From Kitasatospora sp. SUK 42 (lineage in GTDB: Bacteria; Actinomycetota; Actinomycetes; Streptomycetales; Streptomycetaceae), in contig NZ_LFMD02000003.1 of NCBI RefSeq assembly GCF_015776785.2, forward strand, positions 1,458,330-1,522,329: a stretch of 64,000 bases of DNA, read 5' to 3'. The notes under the pieces were generated by a model that was given only the letters and a program-made list of their open reading frames with translations, made no database searches and was not told the DNA's origin. A program made the translations under genes and the position numbers. Within the stretch, counting starts at the first letter, position 1. Each line of letters starts with the position of its first letter. Positions 34,876-46,114 of this stretch are shown here, one piece after another.

Positions 34876-35370
34876 CTACGCCAGCTCCGCCAGCTCCACG
34901 CCCGCCCAGCGCGGGCCGATGCCGGTCAGCACCACCCGGCGCGGGTCGTGGTCCTCCCCGGCGGTGTCGCCGATCGCACGCTCGATCCGGACCTCCAGCC
35001 GGTCCTCGGAGAGCCGCTCGACCTTGCCCTCGCCCCACTCGACCACCACCACCGACTCCGGCAGCGAGACGTCCAGGTCGAGGTCCTCCATCTCGTCCAG
35101 ATCACCGCCCAGCCGGTACGCGTCCACGTGCACCAGGGCCGGGCCGCCGACCAGCGAGGGGTGCACCCGGGCGATCACGAAGGTCGGCGAGGTCACCGCC
35201 CCGCGGACCTGCAACCCCTCCCCCAGGCCCCGGGTCAGCGTGGTCTTGCCGGCCCCCAGCTCGCCGGAGAGCAGCACCAGGTCGCCCGGCCGCAGCAGCG
35301 CGGCCAGCTCCCGGCCGAGCCGGCCCATCCGCTCCGGAGTGGGGACGGTGAGTGTGGCGTGCGAGCCCAT
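34876..35370 (-). CDS. tsaE: tRNA threonylcarbamoyladenosine ATPase TsaE
   Basis: 164 residues from ATG 35370. P-loop GELGAGKTTLTRGLGEGLQV (residues 36 on), then TSPTFVIARVHPS and a DEMEDLDLD-type acidic stretch, VVVVEWGEG. ATPase that recycles the TsaBD complex in t6A synthesis. The frame is open to 35412 (a GTG), but family similarity begins near 35370. It is separated from alr and tsaB by plus-strand genes, so it probably has its own promoter. Confidence 0.93.
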   Translation of the reverse strand: MGSHATLTVPTPERMGRLGRELAALLRPGDLVLLSGELGAGKTTLTRGLGEGLQVRGAVTSPTFVIARVHPSLVGGPALVHVDAYRLGGDLDEMEDLDLDVSLPESVVVVEWGEGKVERLSEDRLEVRIERAIGDTAGEDHDPRRVVLTGIGPRWAGVELAELA

Positions 35371-35522
35371 GCGCGTGTCTTGCCCTTCGCTCCGTAGCGG
35401 CGCGCCGACCACCGGGCGCCACCGCTACCGTGCCACATCGCCGCCCGGACGTGCGTCCGGCGCCGATTCGTCCGGTTGTGACCGCCTTTGCGAGCCATTC
35501 GACGCCCACGAACGACCCCCCG

Positions 35523-35544
35523 CTCTCATGAAACTCTCATAAAG
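35523..35544 (+). promoter_or_regulatory. 11-bp tandem direct repeat upstream of surface-protein gene
   Basis: CTCTCATGAAA followed directly by CTCTCATAAAG, exactly one 11-bp period. Such 11-base direct units are how PhoP-type boxes are built, and the TCAT core resembles them, but the match is loose. The repeat is 121 bases before the surface-protein start. Confidence 0.4.
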
Positions 35545-35665
35545 CGGTTACGGTCCTCCCAGTTTGTCCCTTCCGGACCGCCGCGTGAGCCCGACTCCGC
35601 AGGTCCGGCCGTTTCACCGGGCCGCCCACCGCGCGCCCGGTCCCGCTCTCCAGAGGTTCCATCCC

Positions 35666-36739
35666 ATGAAGCTCCGTCGCGGTTTCGCGATACCGGCCGT
35701 CGCCGCCCTCGCCTCGGCCGCGGTCATCGCCGCCGCCCCGGTCTCCACCGCCGCCCCGGTCTCCACCGGAGCCGTCGCCGCGGGCGAGTCCCCTGTCTGG
35801 GACACCCCGCCCGTCCCCCCGAAGATGACGCTCAAGGGCTTCCCCGTCCGGATCGTCGCCGGCGCCCCGGCCGTCGCGTTCAGCGCCGAGATCGCCAACG
35901 ACACCGGCCACGACACGATCGTCATGCCGCACATGCTGTTCGCCACCGACCACCGGAAGCTGACCGCCGACCAGATCAAGCTCCAGTACCAGGACGTCGA
36001 CACCAAGGCCTGGCGGGACTCCAAGCCGCTGGGTACCGGTATGACCCAGCAGGGCATGAGCATCGGCGACGAGCCGATCTTCCTCGGCAAGGACGAGAAG
36101 CTCACCATCCAGCTCAAGCTGGCCTTCACCCCGGACACCGCCATGGACAACGCCAGGGCCACGTTCGGGATGTACTTCATGGACCTCGACCGCGACCCGG
36201 GCGAGGGGCCCGGCGGGGCCATCGGGCCGAAGTCCACGTTCGTCATCATCGCCGCCGGCGACGGCAACGGCACCGCGAGCCCGTCCGCCTCGCCCTCCGC
36301 CACGCCCACGGCCACGGCGTCTCCCAGCGCGACCGCGACCGCGACCGCCGAGCCCTCCGGCTCCGCCTCGCCGACCGCCGGCACCTCCGCCACCGCCACC
36401 GCTTCCGCCTCCGCCACCGCCTCCGCCTCCGCCGCGGCCACGCCGAGCCGGTCCGCCACCAGCGCCGCGCCGGCGCCCACCGGCGGCACGGACGGCGGCG
36501 GCTCCTCGCACGTCGTCCTGACCGACGCCGAGGCCCAGCAGCAGGCCGGGGCGGGCAGGAACAAGCCGTCCGCCGACGACATCGCCAAGGCCAAGGAGAA
36601 GGCGGCCCACCGCACCCTGGCCGCGACCGGTGGCGGCGACAACACCACCGCCATCGCCCTGACCGGTGGCGCCGTGCTCGCCGCCGGCGCCGGCACCCTG
36701 GTGTTCCTGCGCCGCCGCAAGGCCGGCGCGAACGCCTGA
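35666..36739 (+). CDS. sortase-anchored cell-surface protein (LAATG type)
   Basis: 357 residues from ATG 35666. Signal peptide 1 to about 30 (positively charged KLRRGF, then Ala-rich helix), a beta-rich folded domain (about 45-195), a Ser/Thr/Ala/Pro-rich stalk (about 195-275), and a C-terminal sorting signal: L318-A-A-T-G322, a hydrophobic helix and RRRKAGANA. LAxTG is the motif used by streptomycete class E sortases, so covalent linkage to peptidoglycan is predicted. The ectodomain is unrecognised. Plus-strand gene among minus-strand housekeeping genes; a strong hairpin follows it. Confidence 0.87.
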   Translation: MKLRRGFAIPAVAALASAAVIAAAPVSTAAPVSTGAVAAGESPVWDTPPVPPKMTLKGFPVRIVAGAPAVAFSAEIANDTGHDTIVMPHMLFATDHRKLTADQIKLQYQDVDTKAWRDSKPLGTGMTQQGMSIGDEPIFLGKDEKLTIQLKLAFTPDTAMDNARATFGMYFMDLDRDPGEGPGGAIGPKSTFVIIAAGDGNGTASPSASPSATPTATASPSATATATAEPSGSASPTAGTSATATASASATASASAAATPSRSATSAAPAPTGGTDGGGSSHVVLTDAEAQQQAGAGRNKPSADDIAKAKEKAAHRTLAATGGGDNTTAIALTGGAVLAAGAGTLVFLRRRKAGANA

Positions 36740-36753
36740 TCCGGCGGGGCGCC

Positions 36754-36795
36754 CACTGAGGCCCGGCGCCCCGGCGGGGGTGCCGGGCCTCAGTG
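36754..36795. terminator. terminator between surface-protein and hydrolase genes
   Basis: 14-bp perfect arms CACTGAGGCCCGGC/GCCGGGCCTCAGTG, with inner bases that pair further (CCCC against GGGG). It lies between two convergent genes and can serve both. Confidence 0.85.
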
Positions 36796-36849
36796 TCCTG
36801 TCCGGCGGGTCACGTCGCGGCCCGGCAAGGATCCGCCGGACGAAAGGCC

Positions 36850-38049
36850 CTAGTCCAGGTCGAGGACGGCCTGCGGCGGGGGCACCGCGCCCGCGAAGTC
36901 GGCGGCCCGGCGCAGCAGCGCGGCCAGCTCGTGGTCGACCAGCTCCGGGCGCTCCAGCATCACCAGGTGCCCGGCGCCCTCCACCAGGAGCAGCTCCGCG
37001 CCGGGCAGTCGCTCGGCCATCGCCTCGCTGAGCGCCGCGGGGGTCAGCAGGTCCTTCGTCCCGGCCATCACCAGGGCGGGCAGGCCGCGCAGGACGGCCA
37101 GCGCCTCGTACTTCTCGTGCGCGCCGAACACCGGGTAGAACTCGGCGACCACGTCGATCGGGGTGGCGTCCAGCAGCTGCTCGGCGAAGCGCACCACACC
37201 GGGGTCGACGTCCTTGCCCCCGAAGGAGAACCGCCGGTAGAAGACGGCGGCCACGTCCGAGCCCATCCGCCGGGTGGCCTCCACCAGCTCGACCTGGCGG
37301 CCCAGCAGCTTCACCACCCCGGGCGCGACCTTCTTGAACAGCTTCGCGCCGGCCGTCGGCAGGCCGAGGCTCACCTCGTTCCAGTCCCCCGCCAGGGTGC
37401 CGATCAGCGCGACCCCGGCGACCCTCTCGCGGAACAGCTCGGGGTGCTGGTCGGCCAGCGCCATCATCGTCATGCCGCCCATCGAGTGGCCGACCAGCAC
37501 CAGCGGCCCGGTCGGCGCGACGGCGTCGAGCACCGCCTTGAGGTCGCCGCCCAGCTGGTCGATGCTGGCGGGCTCACCGGCCAGGTAGGTGCGGGAGCGC
37601 TCGGAGCGGCCGTGGCTGCGCTGGTCCCAGAACACCAGCCGCAGGCCCTCGCGCAGCGCAGCGCGCTGGAAGTGCCAGCTGTCCTGGTTGAGGCAGTAGC
37701 CGTGGCAGAACACCACGGTCAGCGGCTCGGCGCCGCTCCCGTCGCCGTCCGGCTCGGCCCACCCGGTGCCGTCCAGCTCGACGTACAGCTCGGTGCCGTC
37801 CGGCGCGGCCACCGTCAGCGGGCGCCCGCGCAGCGAGCCGTACGGGGCGGCCGCGTCCAGCTCGGCCCGGGCCCGGCGGCGCATCGCCCGTCCGACCGTC
37901 AGCCGCTCGATCGCGACGCCCGCGGCCGCGCCGGCCGCCAGCACGCCGACGGAGATCCCGATCACACCCGCCCGGCTCACCCCGGAGGCCGCGTCGGCCG
38001 CCTTGGCCATCGCCGCGACCGGGTTGCCCCCCGACGGTGCGCCGGTCAT
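36850..38049 (-). CDS. alpha/beta hydrolase with N-terminal membrane segment
   Basis: 399 residues; ATG 38049 overlaps the alr stop by 4 bases (ATGA). One membrane helix at about 28-48, then an alpha/beta fold: oxyanion motif FCHGYCLNQDSW, nucleophile elbow GHSMGG with Ser189, an Asp in MAGTKDLLTP and the final His in GAGHLVMLE. Substrate unknown. Coupled translation with alr is the common streptomycete order and suggests a wall or envelope link, which is inference. Confidence 0.88.
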   Translation of the reverse strand: MTGAPSGGNPVAAMAKAADAASGVSRAGVIGISVGVLAAGAAAGVAIERLTVGRAMRRRARAELDAAAPYGSLRGRPLTVAAPDGTELYVELDGTGWAEPDGDGSGAEPLTVVFCHGYCLNQDSWHFQRAALREGLRLVFWDQRSHGRSERSRTYLAGEPASIDQLGGDLKAVLDAVAPTGPLVLVGHSMGGMTMMALADQHPELFRERVAGVALIGTLAGDWNEVSLGLPTAGAKLFKKVAPGVVKLLGRQVELVEATRRMGSDVAAVFYRRFSFGGKDVDPGVVRFAEQLLDATPIDVVAEFYPVFGAHEKYEALAVLRGLPALVMAGTKDLLTPAALSEAMAERLPGAELLLVEGAGHLVMLERPELVDHELAALLRRAADFAGAVPPPQAVLDLD

Positions 38050-39245
38050 GCCGACAGGCCCTCGGTACGGCTGCCGCCCAGGTAGCGGCGGGGCACCCGG
38101 GCCCCGATCCGGGTGATGATCTCGTACGAGATGGTGCCGCAGGCGCGGGCCCAGTCCTCGGCGGTCGGCTCGCCGCGCTCGCCGTTGCCGAACAGCAGCA
38201 CCTCCTCGCCGATCTCGGGGGTGTCGCCGCCCAGGTCCACCACGAACTGGTCCATCGCCACCCGGCCGGCCACCGTGCGCCACTTGCCGCCGATCTGCAC
38301 CGGGCCGGTGCCGCTGGCGTGGCGCGGAATGCCGTCGCCGTAGCCGACCGGGACGAGGCCGAGCGTGGTCTCGCCGGGCGTCACGTAGTGGTGGCCGTAG
38401 CTGACCCCGTGCCCGCCGGGGACGTGCTTGACCAGCGCCAGCCGGGCGGTCAGCGCCATCACCGGGCGCAGCCCGAAGTCGGCCGGCGAGCCCACCTCGG
38501 GCACCGGCGACAGCCCGTACGCGGCCAGGCCGGTGCGGACCAGGTCGAAGTGCGCCTCGGGCAGCAGCAGGGTGGCCGGGGAGTTCGCGATGTGCCGGAC
38601 CTCGGGGCGCAGCCCGGCGGCCTCGGCGTGCGCCAGCGCGGCGCGGTAGGAGTCCAGCTGGGCCTGGATCGACGGGTGGCCGGGCTCGTCGGCGGCGGCG
38701 AAGTGCGACCAGACGCCGACGGCCTTCAGCAGCCCCTCGGCCTCGGCGCGCCGGACGGCGGCCACCAGCTCCGGCCAGTCGTGCGGCTGGCAGCCGTTGC
38801 GGCCCAGCCCGGTGTCGGCCTTCAGGTGGACCCGCGCCGGGATGCCCGTCTCCCGGACGGCCGCCAGCAGTTCCTCCAGCGCCCACCGGCCGCTGACCGA
38901 GACGTCCAGGTCCGCGCGCAGCGCCTCACGCCACGGCCCGCCCGGCGTCCACAGCCAGCACAGGATGCGGGCCTGCTCGGGGCGGATGCCCGCGGCCCGC
39001 AGCGCCAGCGCCTCGTCGGGTGTCGCGCAGCCGAGCCAGCCGACCCCGTTCGCGACCGCCTCCCGGGCGCACTCGACCGCGCCGTGGCCATAGGCGTCCG
39101 CCTTGACCGCGAGCATCACCGCCGTGCTGCCGACGCGCTCGCGCAGGGCGCCGAGGTTGCCGCGCAGGGCGTCGAGGTCGATGGTCGCCTCGGCCCGTAC
39201 GCCGTCGGTCAGGGTGGCTGTGCCGGTCAGGTTCGCAGTTGTCAT
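38046..39245 (-). CDS. alr: alanine racemase
   Basis: 399 residues from ATG 39245 (MTTANLTGTA). PLP-binding Lys48 in VMLAVKADAYGHGAV, catalytic Tyr region near LVPVGYGDGIPRHASG, and the SHFAAADEPGH and IANSPATLLL segments of the barrel. It makes D-alanine for peptidoglycan. Start chosen because the barrel homology begins here; the frame is open further upstream. Follows nnr after 150 bases. Confidence 0.96.
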   Translation of the reverse strand: MTTANLTGTATLTDGVRAEATIDLDALRGNLGALRERVGSTAVMLAVKADAYGHGAVECAREAVANGVGWLGCATPDEALALRAAGIRPEQARILCWLWTPGGPWREALRADLDVSVSGRWALEELLAAVRETGIPARVHLKADTGLGRNGCQPHDWPELVAAVRRAEAEGLLKAVGVWSHFAAADEPGHPSIQAQLDSYRAALAHAEAAGLRPEVRHIANSPATLLLPEAHFDLVRTGLAAYGLSPVPEVGSPADFGLRPVMALTARLALVKHVPGGHGVSYGHHYVTPGETTLGLVPVGYGDGIPRHASGTGPVQIGGKWRTVAGRVAMDQFVVDLGGDTPEIGEEVLLFGNGERGEPTAEDWARACGTISYEIITRIGARVPRRYLGGSRTEGLSA

Positions 39246-39395
39246 CAGGGTCAGTCTCCCAGACGTCCCGTGGTCCTCGCCGAACGGCCCATCGGCGCGG
39301 CGGCCGATACCGGGGGCTCGCACACACTGTCGACCTGCGGCAACCGGCTCGTCCGCCTTGGCTGGGACGCCGGGAACGGACCGTTCGGTTCCGCC

Positions 39396-40895
39396 CTACC
39401 CCTCCCGCGCCGACTCGCGCGCCGCCTCCCGTACGGCCCGCCACACCGCCGGCAGCGCCTGCGCCACCGCCGGCGCGGTCACCGGCGCGCCCGGCTCGCC
39501 CGCCGCCTCCCGGCCCGCGAGGCCGTGCAGGTAGGCGGCCACCGAGGCGGCGTCCAGGGCCGACAGGCCCGCGGCGAGCAGCGAGCCGGCCAGACCGGCC
39601 AGGACGTCGCCGCTGCCGGCGGTGGCCAGCCAGGAGGTGCCGGTGGGGTTCACCCGAACGGCCCCGCCCGGGTCGGCGACCACCGTGGTGGAGCCCTTCA
39701 GCAGCACGGTGGCCCGGTAGGCGGCCGCCAGCCGGCGGGCGGTGGTCAGCCGGGCGGCGGCCAGCTCGTCGGCGGCGGGCGGCGCGGTGCCCTCGGCGCC
39801 GGCCAGCAGCCGGGCCGCCTCGCCGGTGTGCGGGGTGAGCAGGGTGGGCGCGGTGCGGTCGGCCAGTGCGCCCGGGCCGAGCCGGCCCAGCTCGGTCAGG
39901 CCGTCCGCGTCCACCAGCACCGGGACGTCGCTCGCCAGCGCCTCGGCCAGCGCCTGCCGCGCCCCCTCACCGCCGCCCGGTCCGACCACCCAGGCCTGCA
40001 CCCGCCCGGCGCCGGCCGGTCCGCCCTCGGTGACCAGCGTCTCCGGGAAGCGCCGCACCACCTCCTCGGCCGCCGTGCCCACGTACCGGACGGCGCCCGC
40101 GCCACCGCGCAACGCCCCGGCGACCGCCAGCAGCGCCGCCCCCGGGTACGTCGCCGAGCCCGCCGCCACCCCGACCACGCCGCGCCGGTACTTGTCGCTC
40201 TCCGCGCCCGGCAGCGGCAGCAGCGCCGCCACGTCCACGTGCTGCAGAGCCGTCACCTCCGGCTCCGGCGGCTCCAGCCCGATGTCCACCAGCTGCACCG
40301 CGCCCGCGTAGGAGGCCCCCGGATCGACCAGCAGCCCTGGCTTGTAGGTGCCGAAGCAGACCGTGACGTCCGCCCTCAGCGCGACCCCCGGCACCTCGCC
40401 GGTGTCGGCCTCCACCCCGCTCGGCAGGTCCACCGCCACCACCGGCCCGCACCGCTCGGCCAGCGCGTACGGCGCCGCCTCGGGGCGCAGCCCGCCCCGG
40501 CCGCCGATGCCGACGATCCCGTCCAGCACCAGGTCCGCGCGCGAGAAGTCGGCCAGACCGACTTCCTGTTCCGCCGTCACCCGCCCACCGGCCGCCCGCA
40601 GCGCGGCCAGCCCATCCCCGTGCGCCTTCTCCGGCACCAGCAGCACCGCCGTCACCCGCGCCCCGCGCCGGGCCAGCGCCGCCCCGGCGTACAGAGCGTC
40701 ACCCCCGTTGTCCCCACTGCCCGCGAGCACCACCACCCGGCCGCCGTACACCCGCCCCCGACGCCGGATCAGCAACCGCGCACACGTCGCCGCCAGCCCG
40801 GCCGCCGCCCGCTGCATCAGCGTCCCCTCCGGCAACCGGGCCATCAGCGCGGCCTCCGCGGCCCGAACGACTTCCACAGGGTGTGCATGACGCAT
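39396..40895 (-). CDS. nnr: bifunctional NAD(P)H-hydrate epimerase/ADP-dependent dehydratase
   Basis: 499 residues. N-terminal YjeF-N epimerase part (about 1-210: VVVLAGSGDNGGDALYAGA, VVAVDLPSGVEADTGEV) and C-terminal ribokinase-like dehydratase (about 225-490: YRRGVVGVAAGSATYPGAAL, LTPHTGEAARLL, and the ATP-site GTSWLATAGSGDVLAGLAG). It repairs NADHX and NADPHX. Divergent from the Uma2 gene. In other streptomycetes acpS is usually found between nnr and glmS; it is not seen here. Confidence 0.95.
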   Translation of the reverse strand: MRHAHPVEVVRAAEAALMARLPEGTLMQRAAAGLAATCARLLIRRRGRVYGGRVVVLAGSGDNGGDALYAGAALARRGARVTAVLLVPEKAHGDGLAALRAAGGRVTAEQEVGLADFSRADLVLDGIVGIGGRGGLRPEAAPYALAERCGPVVAVDLPSGVEADTGEVPGVALRADVTVCFGTYKPGLLVDPGASYAGAVQLVDIGLEPPEPEVTALQHVDVAALLPLPGAESDKYRRGVVGVAAGSATYPGAALLAVAGALRGGAGAVRYVGTAAEEVVRRFPETLVTEGGPAGAGRVQAWVVGPGGGEGARQALAEALASDVPVLVDADGLTELGRLGPGALADRTAPTLLTPHTGEAARLLAGAEGTAPPAADELAAARLTTARRLAAAYRATVLLKGSTTVVADPGGAVRVNPTGTSWLATAGSGDVLAGLAGSLLAAGLSALDAASVAAYLHGLAGREAAGEPGAPVTAPAVAQALPAVWRAVREAARESAREG

Positions 40896-41065
40896 GCGAG
40901 GGCTCCTTCAGCAGTCGGCTACCGCCGACGCTAGCCCGCGCCGCCGCCCCACGGGAGCCACGCCTGCGGCACACTTTCGAGTGACAACCACTTCGATCCC
41001 CCGCCGGTATCGGTCCGTACGCCTCCCTTGTGGCTCGGCACGGACCCACAGGAGGGAGAAGGGCC

Positions 41066-41623
41066 ATGGTCGCCATGCCAGCTGTCGAGCGCCCCGTCGG
41101 CCCGGAGGAAGTCCTCCAGGCATTCCTGAAGCTGGACACACCGCCGGGTTTCAAGGCCGAGCTCATCGAAGGGGACATCGTCGTGACGCCACCGCCGGAC
41201 GGAGAACACGAGTCCGCGTTCGCGCTGCTCAACCGGCAGTTCATGCGCAAGGCCGAGGCCGAGTTCGACCTTTCCGGCGCCAAGGGCCTGATCGTGCCGA
41301 CTGGACGCTTCATCCCCGACGGCGCCATCGGCCCCGTCGGCCATTTCCTGAACGCCGGTTCCTGGGCGGACCCGTCCGGCGTCCTTCTGGTCTTCGAGGT
41401 GACATCGACCAACCCGACCAAGGACCGCGAGCAGAAGCGCCGGGGCTATGCCTCCGCCGGTATCCCCTGCTACCTGCTGGTTGACCGCGGCAAAGGCATG
41501 GTCACGCTGTTCACGGAGCCGAAGGGGGACGACTACCTCGCCCGTAACGAGGTTCCTTTCGGCAAGCCCATCGACCTCCCCGCCCCGTTCTCCTTCACGC
41601 TCGACACGGCGCCCCTGCGGTAG
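41066..41623 (+). CDS. Uma2 family endonuclease-like protein (DUF820)
   Basis: 185 residues from ATG 41066, with GGAGGGAGAAG upstream. PD-(D/E)XK-type core: ELIEGDIVVTPPPDGEHESA, then PDGAIGPVGHFL and VFEVTSTNPTKDREQKRRGY, followed by AGIPCYLLVDRGKGMV. These proteins are numerous in streptomycetes and cyanobacteria; their targets are unknown. A single plus-strand gene between nnr and glmS. Confidence 0.85.
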   Translation: MVAMPAVERPVGPEEVLQAFLKLDTPPGFKAELIEGDIVVTPPPDGEHESAFALLNRQFMRKAEAEFDLSGAKGLIVPTGRFIPDGAIGPVGHFLNAGSWADPSGVLLVFEVTSTNPTKDREQKRRGYASAGIPCYLLVDRGKGMVTLFTEPKGDDYLARNEVPFGKPIDLPAPFSFTLDTAPLR

Positions 41624-41646
41624 GGCACAGCCACCGCAGGGGCGCC
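41608..41646. terminator. convergent terminator between Uma2 gene and glmS
   Basis: Perfect 14-bp inverted repeat GGCGCCCCTGCGGT/ACCGCAGGGGCGCC (41608-41621 and 41633-41646); the left arm includes the end of the Uma2 gene. The loop is 11 bases. Confidence 0.8.
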
Positions 41647-41653
41647 GGCCGCA

Positions 41654-43510
<1,857 letters not shown>

Positions 43511-43609
43511 GCGTGCCAGCATAAGGGCGGTTCTGTGGCCGTTCTTCCGCTCTGGGCCAACGCTGCGTGACCGACACCACAACCACGGTGAACACCGCTA
43601 CGGCTCACA

Positions 43610-44605
43610 ATGGAGCATGTGCTGACCGAACTCTGTACGCGGGGCGCTGCCACGCCCGGCCCGTCGCCGTCCCCCTACGTGGACCTCAGCCGGGCCGAGT
43701 GGAGCGCGCTGCGCGAGCGTACGCCGCTGCCGCTGACCGCCGAGGAGGTGGAGCAGCTGCGCGGCCTCGGCACGGCGCTCGACCTGGACGAGGTCCGCGA
43801 CGTCTACCTGCCGCTGTCCCGGCTGCTGAACCTGTACATCCACGCCACGCACGAGCTGCGCGGTGCACTGGGCACCTTCCTGGACACCCCGGACACCGAG
43901 CGCACCCGCACCCCGTTCATCATCGGCGTGGCGGGCTCGGTGGCGGTCGGCAAGTCCACCACCGCCCGGCTGCTCCAGGAGCTGCTCGCCCGCTGGCCCG
44001 AGCACCCCCGGGTCGAGCTGGTCACCACCGACGGCTTCCTGCTGCCCAACGCCGAGCTGCGCCGCCGCGGCCTGATGGCCCGCAAGGGCTTCCCCGAGTC
44101 CTACGACCGCCGGGCGCTGATGCGCTTCGTCGCGGACGTGAAGGCGGGCAAGGAGCGGGTCAGCGCGCCGGTGTACTCGCACCTGGTGTACGACATCGTG
44201 CCGGGCGAGCGGCTGACCGTGGAGCGCCCGGACATCCTGATCGTCGAGGGCCTGAACGTGCTCCAGCCGGCCCTGCCCGGCACGGACGGCCGCACCCGCC
44301 TCGCGGTGGCCGACTACTTCGACTTCTCGATCTACGTCGACGCCCGCACCGACGACATCGAGCACTGGTACCTGAACCGCTTCCGCAAGCTGCGGCAGAC
44401 CGCCTTCCAGGACCCGAACTCCTACTTCCGCCGCTTCACCGAGGTGCCGGAGGAGGAGGCGATGGAGTACGGCCGGCAGGTCTGGCGCACCATCAACAAG
44501 CCCAACCTGCTGGAGAACGTGCTGCCCACCCGCGGCCGGGCCACCCTGATCCTGCAGAAGGGACCGGACCACAAGGTCCGCCGGGCGCTGCTGCGCAAGC
44601 TCTGA
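43610..44605 (+). CDS. coaA: pantothenate kinase type I
   Basis: 331 residues. P-loop GVAGSVAVGKSTTARLLQE (from about 106), substrate motifs LVTTDGFLLPNAELRRRGLM and KGFPESYD, then VYSHLVYDIV, DYFDFSIYVDA and WYLNRFRKLR. Phosphorylates pantothenate, the first step to CoA. Second frame-consistent start GTG 43619 is possible. Converges with glmM across a strong terminator. Confidence 0.97.
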   Translation: MEHVLTELCTRGAATPGPSPSPYVDLSRAEWSALRERTPLPLTAEEVEQLRGLGTALDLDEVRDVYLPLSRLLNLYIHATHELRGALGTFLDTPDTERTRTPFIIGVAGSVAVGKSTTARLLQELLARWPEHPRVELVTTDGFLLPNAELRRRGLMARKGFPESYDRRALMRFVADVKAGKERVSAPVYSHLVYDIVPGERLTVERPDILIVEGLNVLQPALPGTDGRTRLAVADYFDFSIYVDARTDDIEHWYLNRFRKLRQTAFQDPNSYFRRFTEVPEEEAMEYGRQVWRTINKPNLLENVLPTRGRATLILQKGPDHKVRRALLRKL

Positions 44606-44633
44606 ACGCGACGGCGACACGACGACGACACGA

Positions 44634-44670
44634 CGGCGGAGGGCCCCCGCGAGGCGGGGGCCCTCCGCCG
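44634..44670. terminator. coaA-glmM bidirectional terminator
   Basis: Perfect 17-bp inverted repeat CGGCGGAGGGCCCCCGC with complement at 44654-44670 and a GAG loop, between convergent stops (44605 and 44680). Confidence 0.9.
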
Positions 44671-44679
44671 TGTCAGGGG

Positions 44680-46044
44680 TCAGCCCAGGTGGGTGCGGAC
44701 GGCCTCGGCCAGCGTCTGCGCGACCGTCTCGGCCTGCGCCGGGTCGGCGGCCTCGACCATGACCCGGACCAGCGGCTCGGTGCCGGACGGACGCAGCAGC
44801 ACCCGGCCGGTGGAGCCCAGCTCGGCCTCGGCCCCGGCGACGGCGGCGGCCAGCTCGGTGCTGGTGCGCACCCGGCTCTTGTCGACGCCCTTGACGTTGA
44901 TCAGCACCTGCGGCAGCCGGGTCATCACGGCGGCCAGGTCGGCCAGCGGCTGCTTGGTGGCGGCCAGCCGGGCGCCCAGCATGAGGCCGGTCAGGGTGCC
45001 GTCACCGGTGGTGGCGTGGTCCAGCAGGATGACGTGGCCGGACTGCTCGCCGCCCAGCGCGAAGCCGTGCTCCTTCATGGCCTCCAGCACGTAGCGGTCG
45101 CCGACGGCGGTCTCCACCAGCTCGATGCCCTCGCGCTCCATCGCCAGCTTGAAGCCCAGGTTGGACATCACGGTGGCCACCGCGGTGTTGCGGCGCAGGG
45201 TGCCGGCCTCCTTCATGGCGACCGCGAGGATCGCGATGATCTGGTCGCCGTCCACCTCGTCGCCCTCGGCGTCGGCGGCCAGGCAGCGGTCGGCGTCGCC
45301 GTCCAGGGCGATGCCGAGGTCGGCCCGGTGCTCCTTCATCGCCGCGCGCAGCCGGTCCAGGTGGGTGGAGCCGACGCCGTCGTTGATGTTGAGGCCGGTG
45401 GGCTCGGCCCCCAGGGTGTGGACGACCTCGGCGCCGGCCCGGGCGAAGGCCTCGGGGGCGACGTAGGCGGCGGCGCCGTGGGCGCCGTCGATGACGACCT
45501 TGATGCCGTCCAGGCGGTTGGGCAGGACGCCGATCAGGTGGGCGACGTACTTGTCGAAGCCCTCGGTGTACTCGCGCACCCGGCCGACGGCCGCGCCGGT
45601 CGGACGGTTCCAGTCCTCGTCCCCGAGCGTGTGCTTGCGGTAGTGGGCCTCGATTTCGTCCTCGATCCGGTCGTCCAGCTTGTGACCGCCGCGGGCGAGG
45701 AACTTGATGCCGTTGTCCGGCATGGCGTTGTGGCTGGCCGACAGCATCACGCCGAAGTCGGCGCCGAGCGCGCCGGTGAGGTAGGCCACGGCCGGGGTGG
45801 GCAGGACGCCGACCCTGAGCACGTCGACCCCGGCGCTCGCCAGACCGGCGATGACGGCGGCCTCCAGGAACTCGCCCGAGGCACGCGGGTCACGGCCGAC
45901 CACCGCGACCGGCCGGTGCCCGTCGAAGGCGCCGGCCTCGCCGAGCACGTGGGCGGCCGCCACCGACAGGCCGAGCGCCAGCTCCGCCGTCAGGCCCTCG
46001 TTGGCCACCCCGCGCACGCCGTCCGTACCGAAGAGTCGTCCCAC
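44680..46044 (-). CDS. glmM: phosphoglucosamine mutase
   Basis: 454 residues from GTG 46044, where GGAGGA lies seven bases upstream and the protein begins GRLFGTDGVRGVANEG as in the family; the frame is open further upstream. Active-site Ser in GVMLSASHNAMPDNGIKF, metal loop LDGDADRCLA, substrate loop GGEQSGHV, phosphate-binding RPSGTEPLVRVMVE. It converts glucosamine-6-phosphate to glucosamine-1-phosphate, next step after GlmS. Separated from rpsI by a strong hairpin. Confidence 0.96.
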   Translation of the reverse strand: MGRLFGTDGVRGVANEGLTAELALGLSVAAAHVLGEAGAFDGHRPVAVVGRDPRASGEFLEAAVIAGLASAGVDVLRVGVLPTPAVAYLTGALGADFGVMLSASHNAMPDNGIKFLARGGHKLDDRIEDEIEAHYRKHTLGDEDWNRPTGAAVGRVREYTEGFDKYVAHLIGVLPNRLDGIKVVIDGAHGAAAYVAPEAFARAGAEVVHTLGAEPTGLNINDGVGSTHLDRLRAAMKEHRADLGIALDGDADRCLAADAEGDEVDGDQIIAILAVAMKEAGTLRRNTAVATVMSNLGFKLAMEREGIELVETAVGDRYVLEAMKEHGFALGGEQSGHVILLDHATTGDGTLTGLMLGARLAATKQPLADLAAVMTRLPQVLINVKGVDKSRVRTSTELAAAVAGAEAELGSTGRVLLRPSGTEPLVRVMVEAADPAQAETVAQTLAEAVRTHLG

Positions 46045-46114
46045 TGTCCCGTCCTCCATCACCATGCTCGGAACCCACCGATGATCCCGGCCGCCCCACG
46101 CTGGCCGGGGAACA

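Noticed and set aside
36280..36450. CRISPR-like or minisatellite repeat
   Set aside because: The periodic codons encode the Ser/Thr/Ala/Pro stalk of the surface protein; there are no regular repeats with spacers.
36850..38886. Fusion of alpha/beta hydrolase with extra upstream 278 codons
   Set aside because: The upstream part is out of frame with, and overlaps, alr, and has no family similarity; the ATG overlapping the alr stop is the better start.
43511..43609. glmS ribozyme
   Set aside because: Known only in other phyla; the 99-base divergent space is too short, and I see no matching core.
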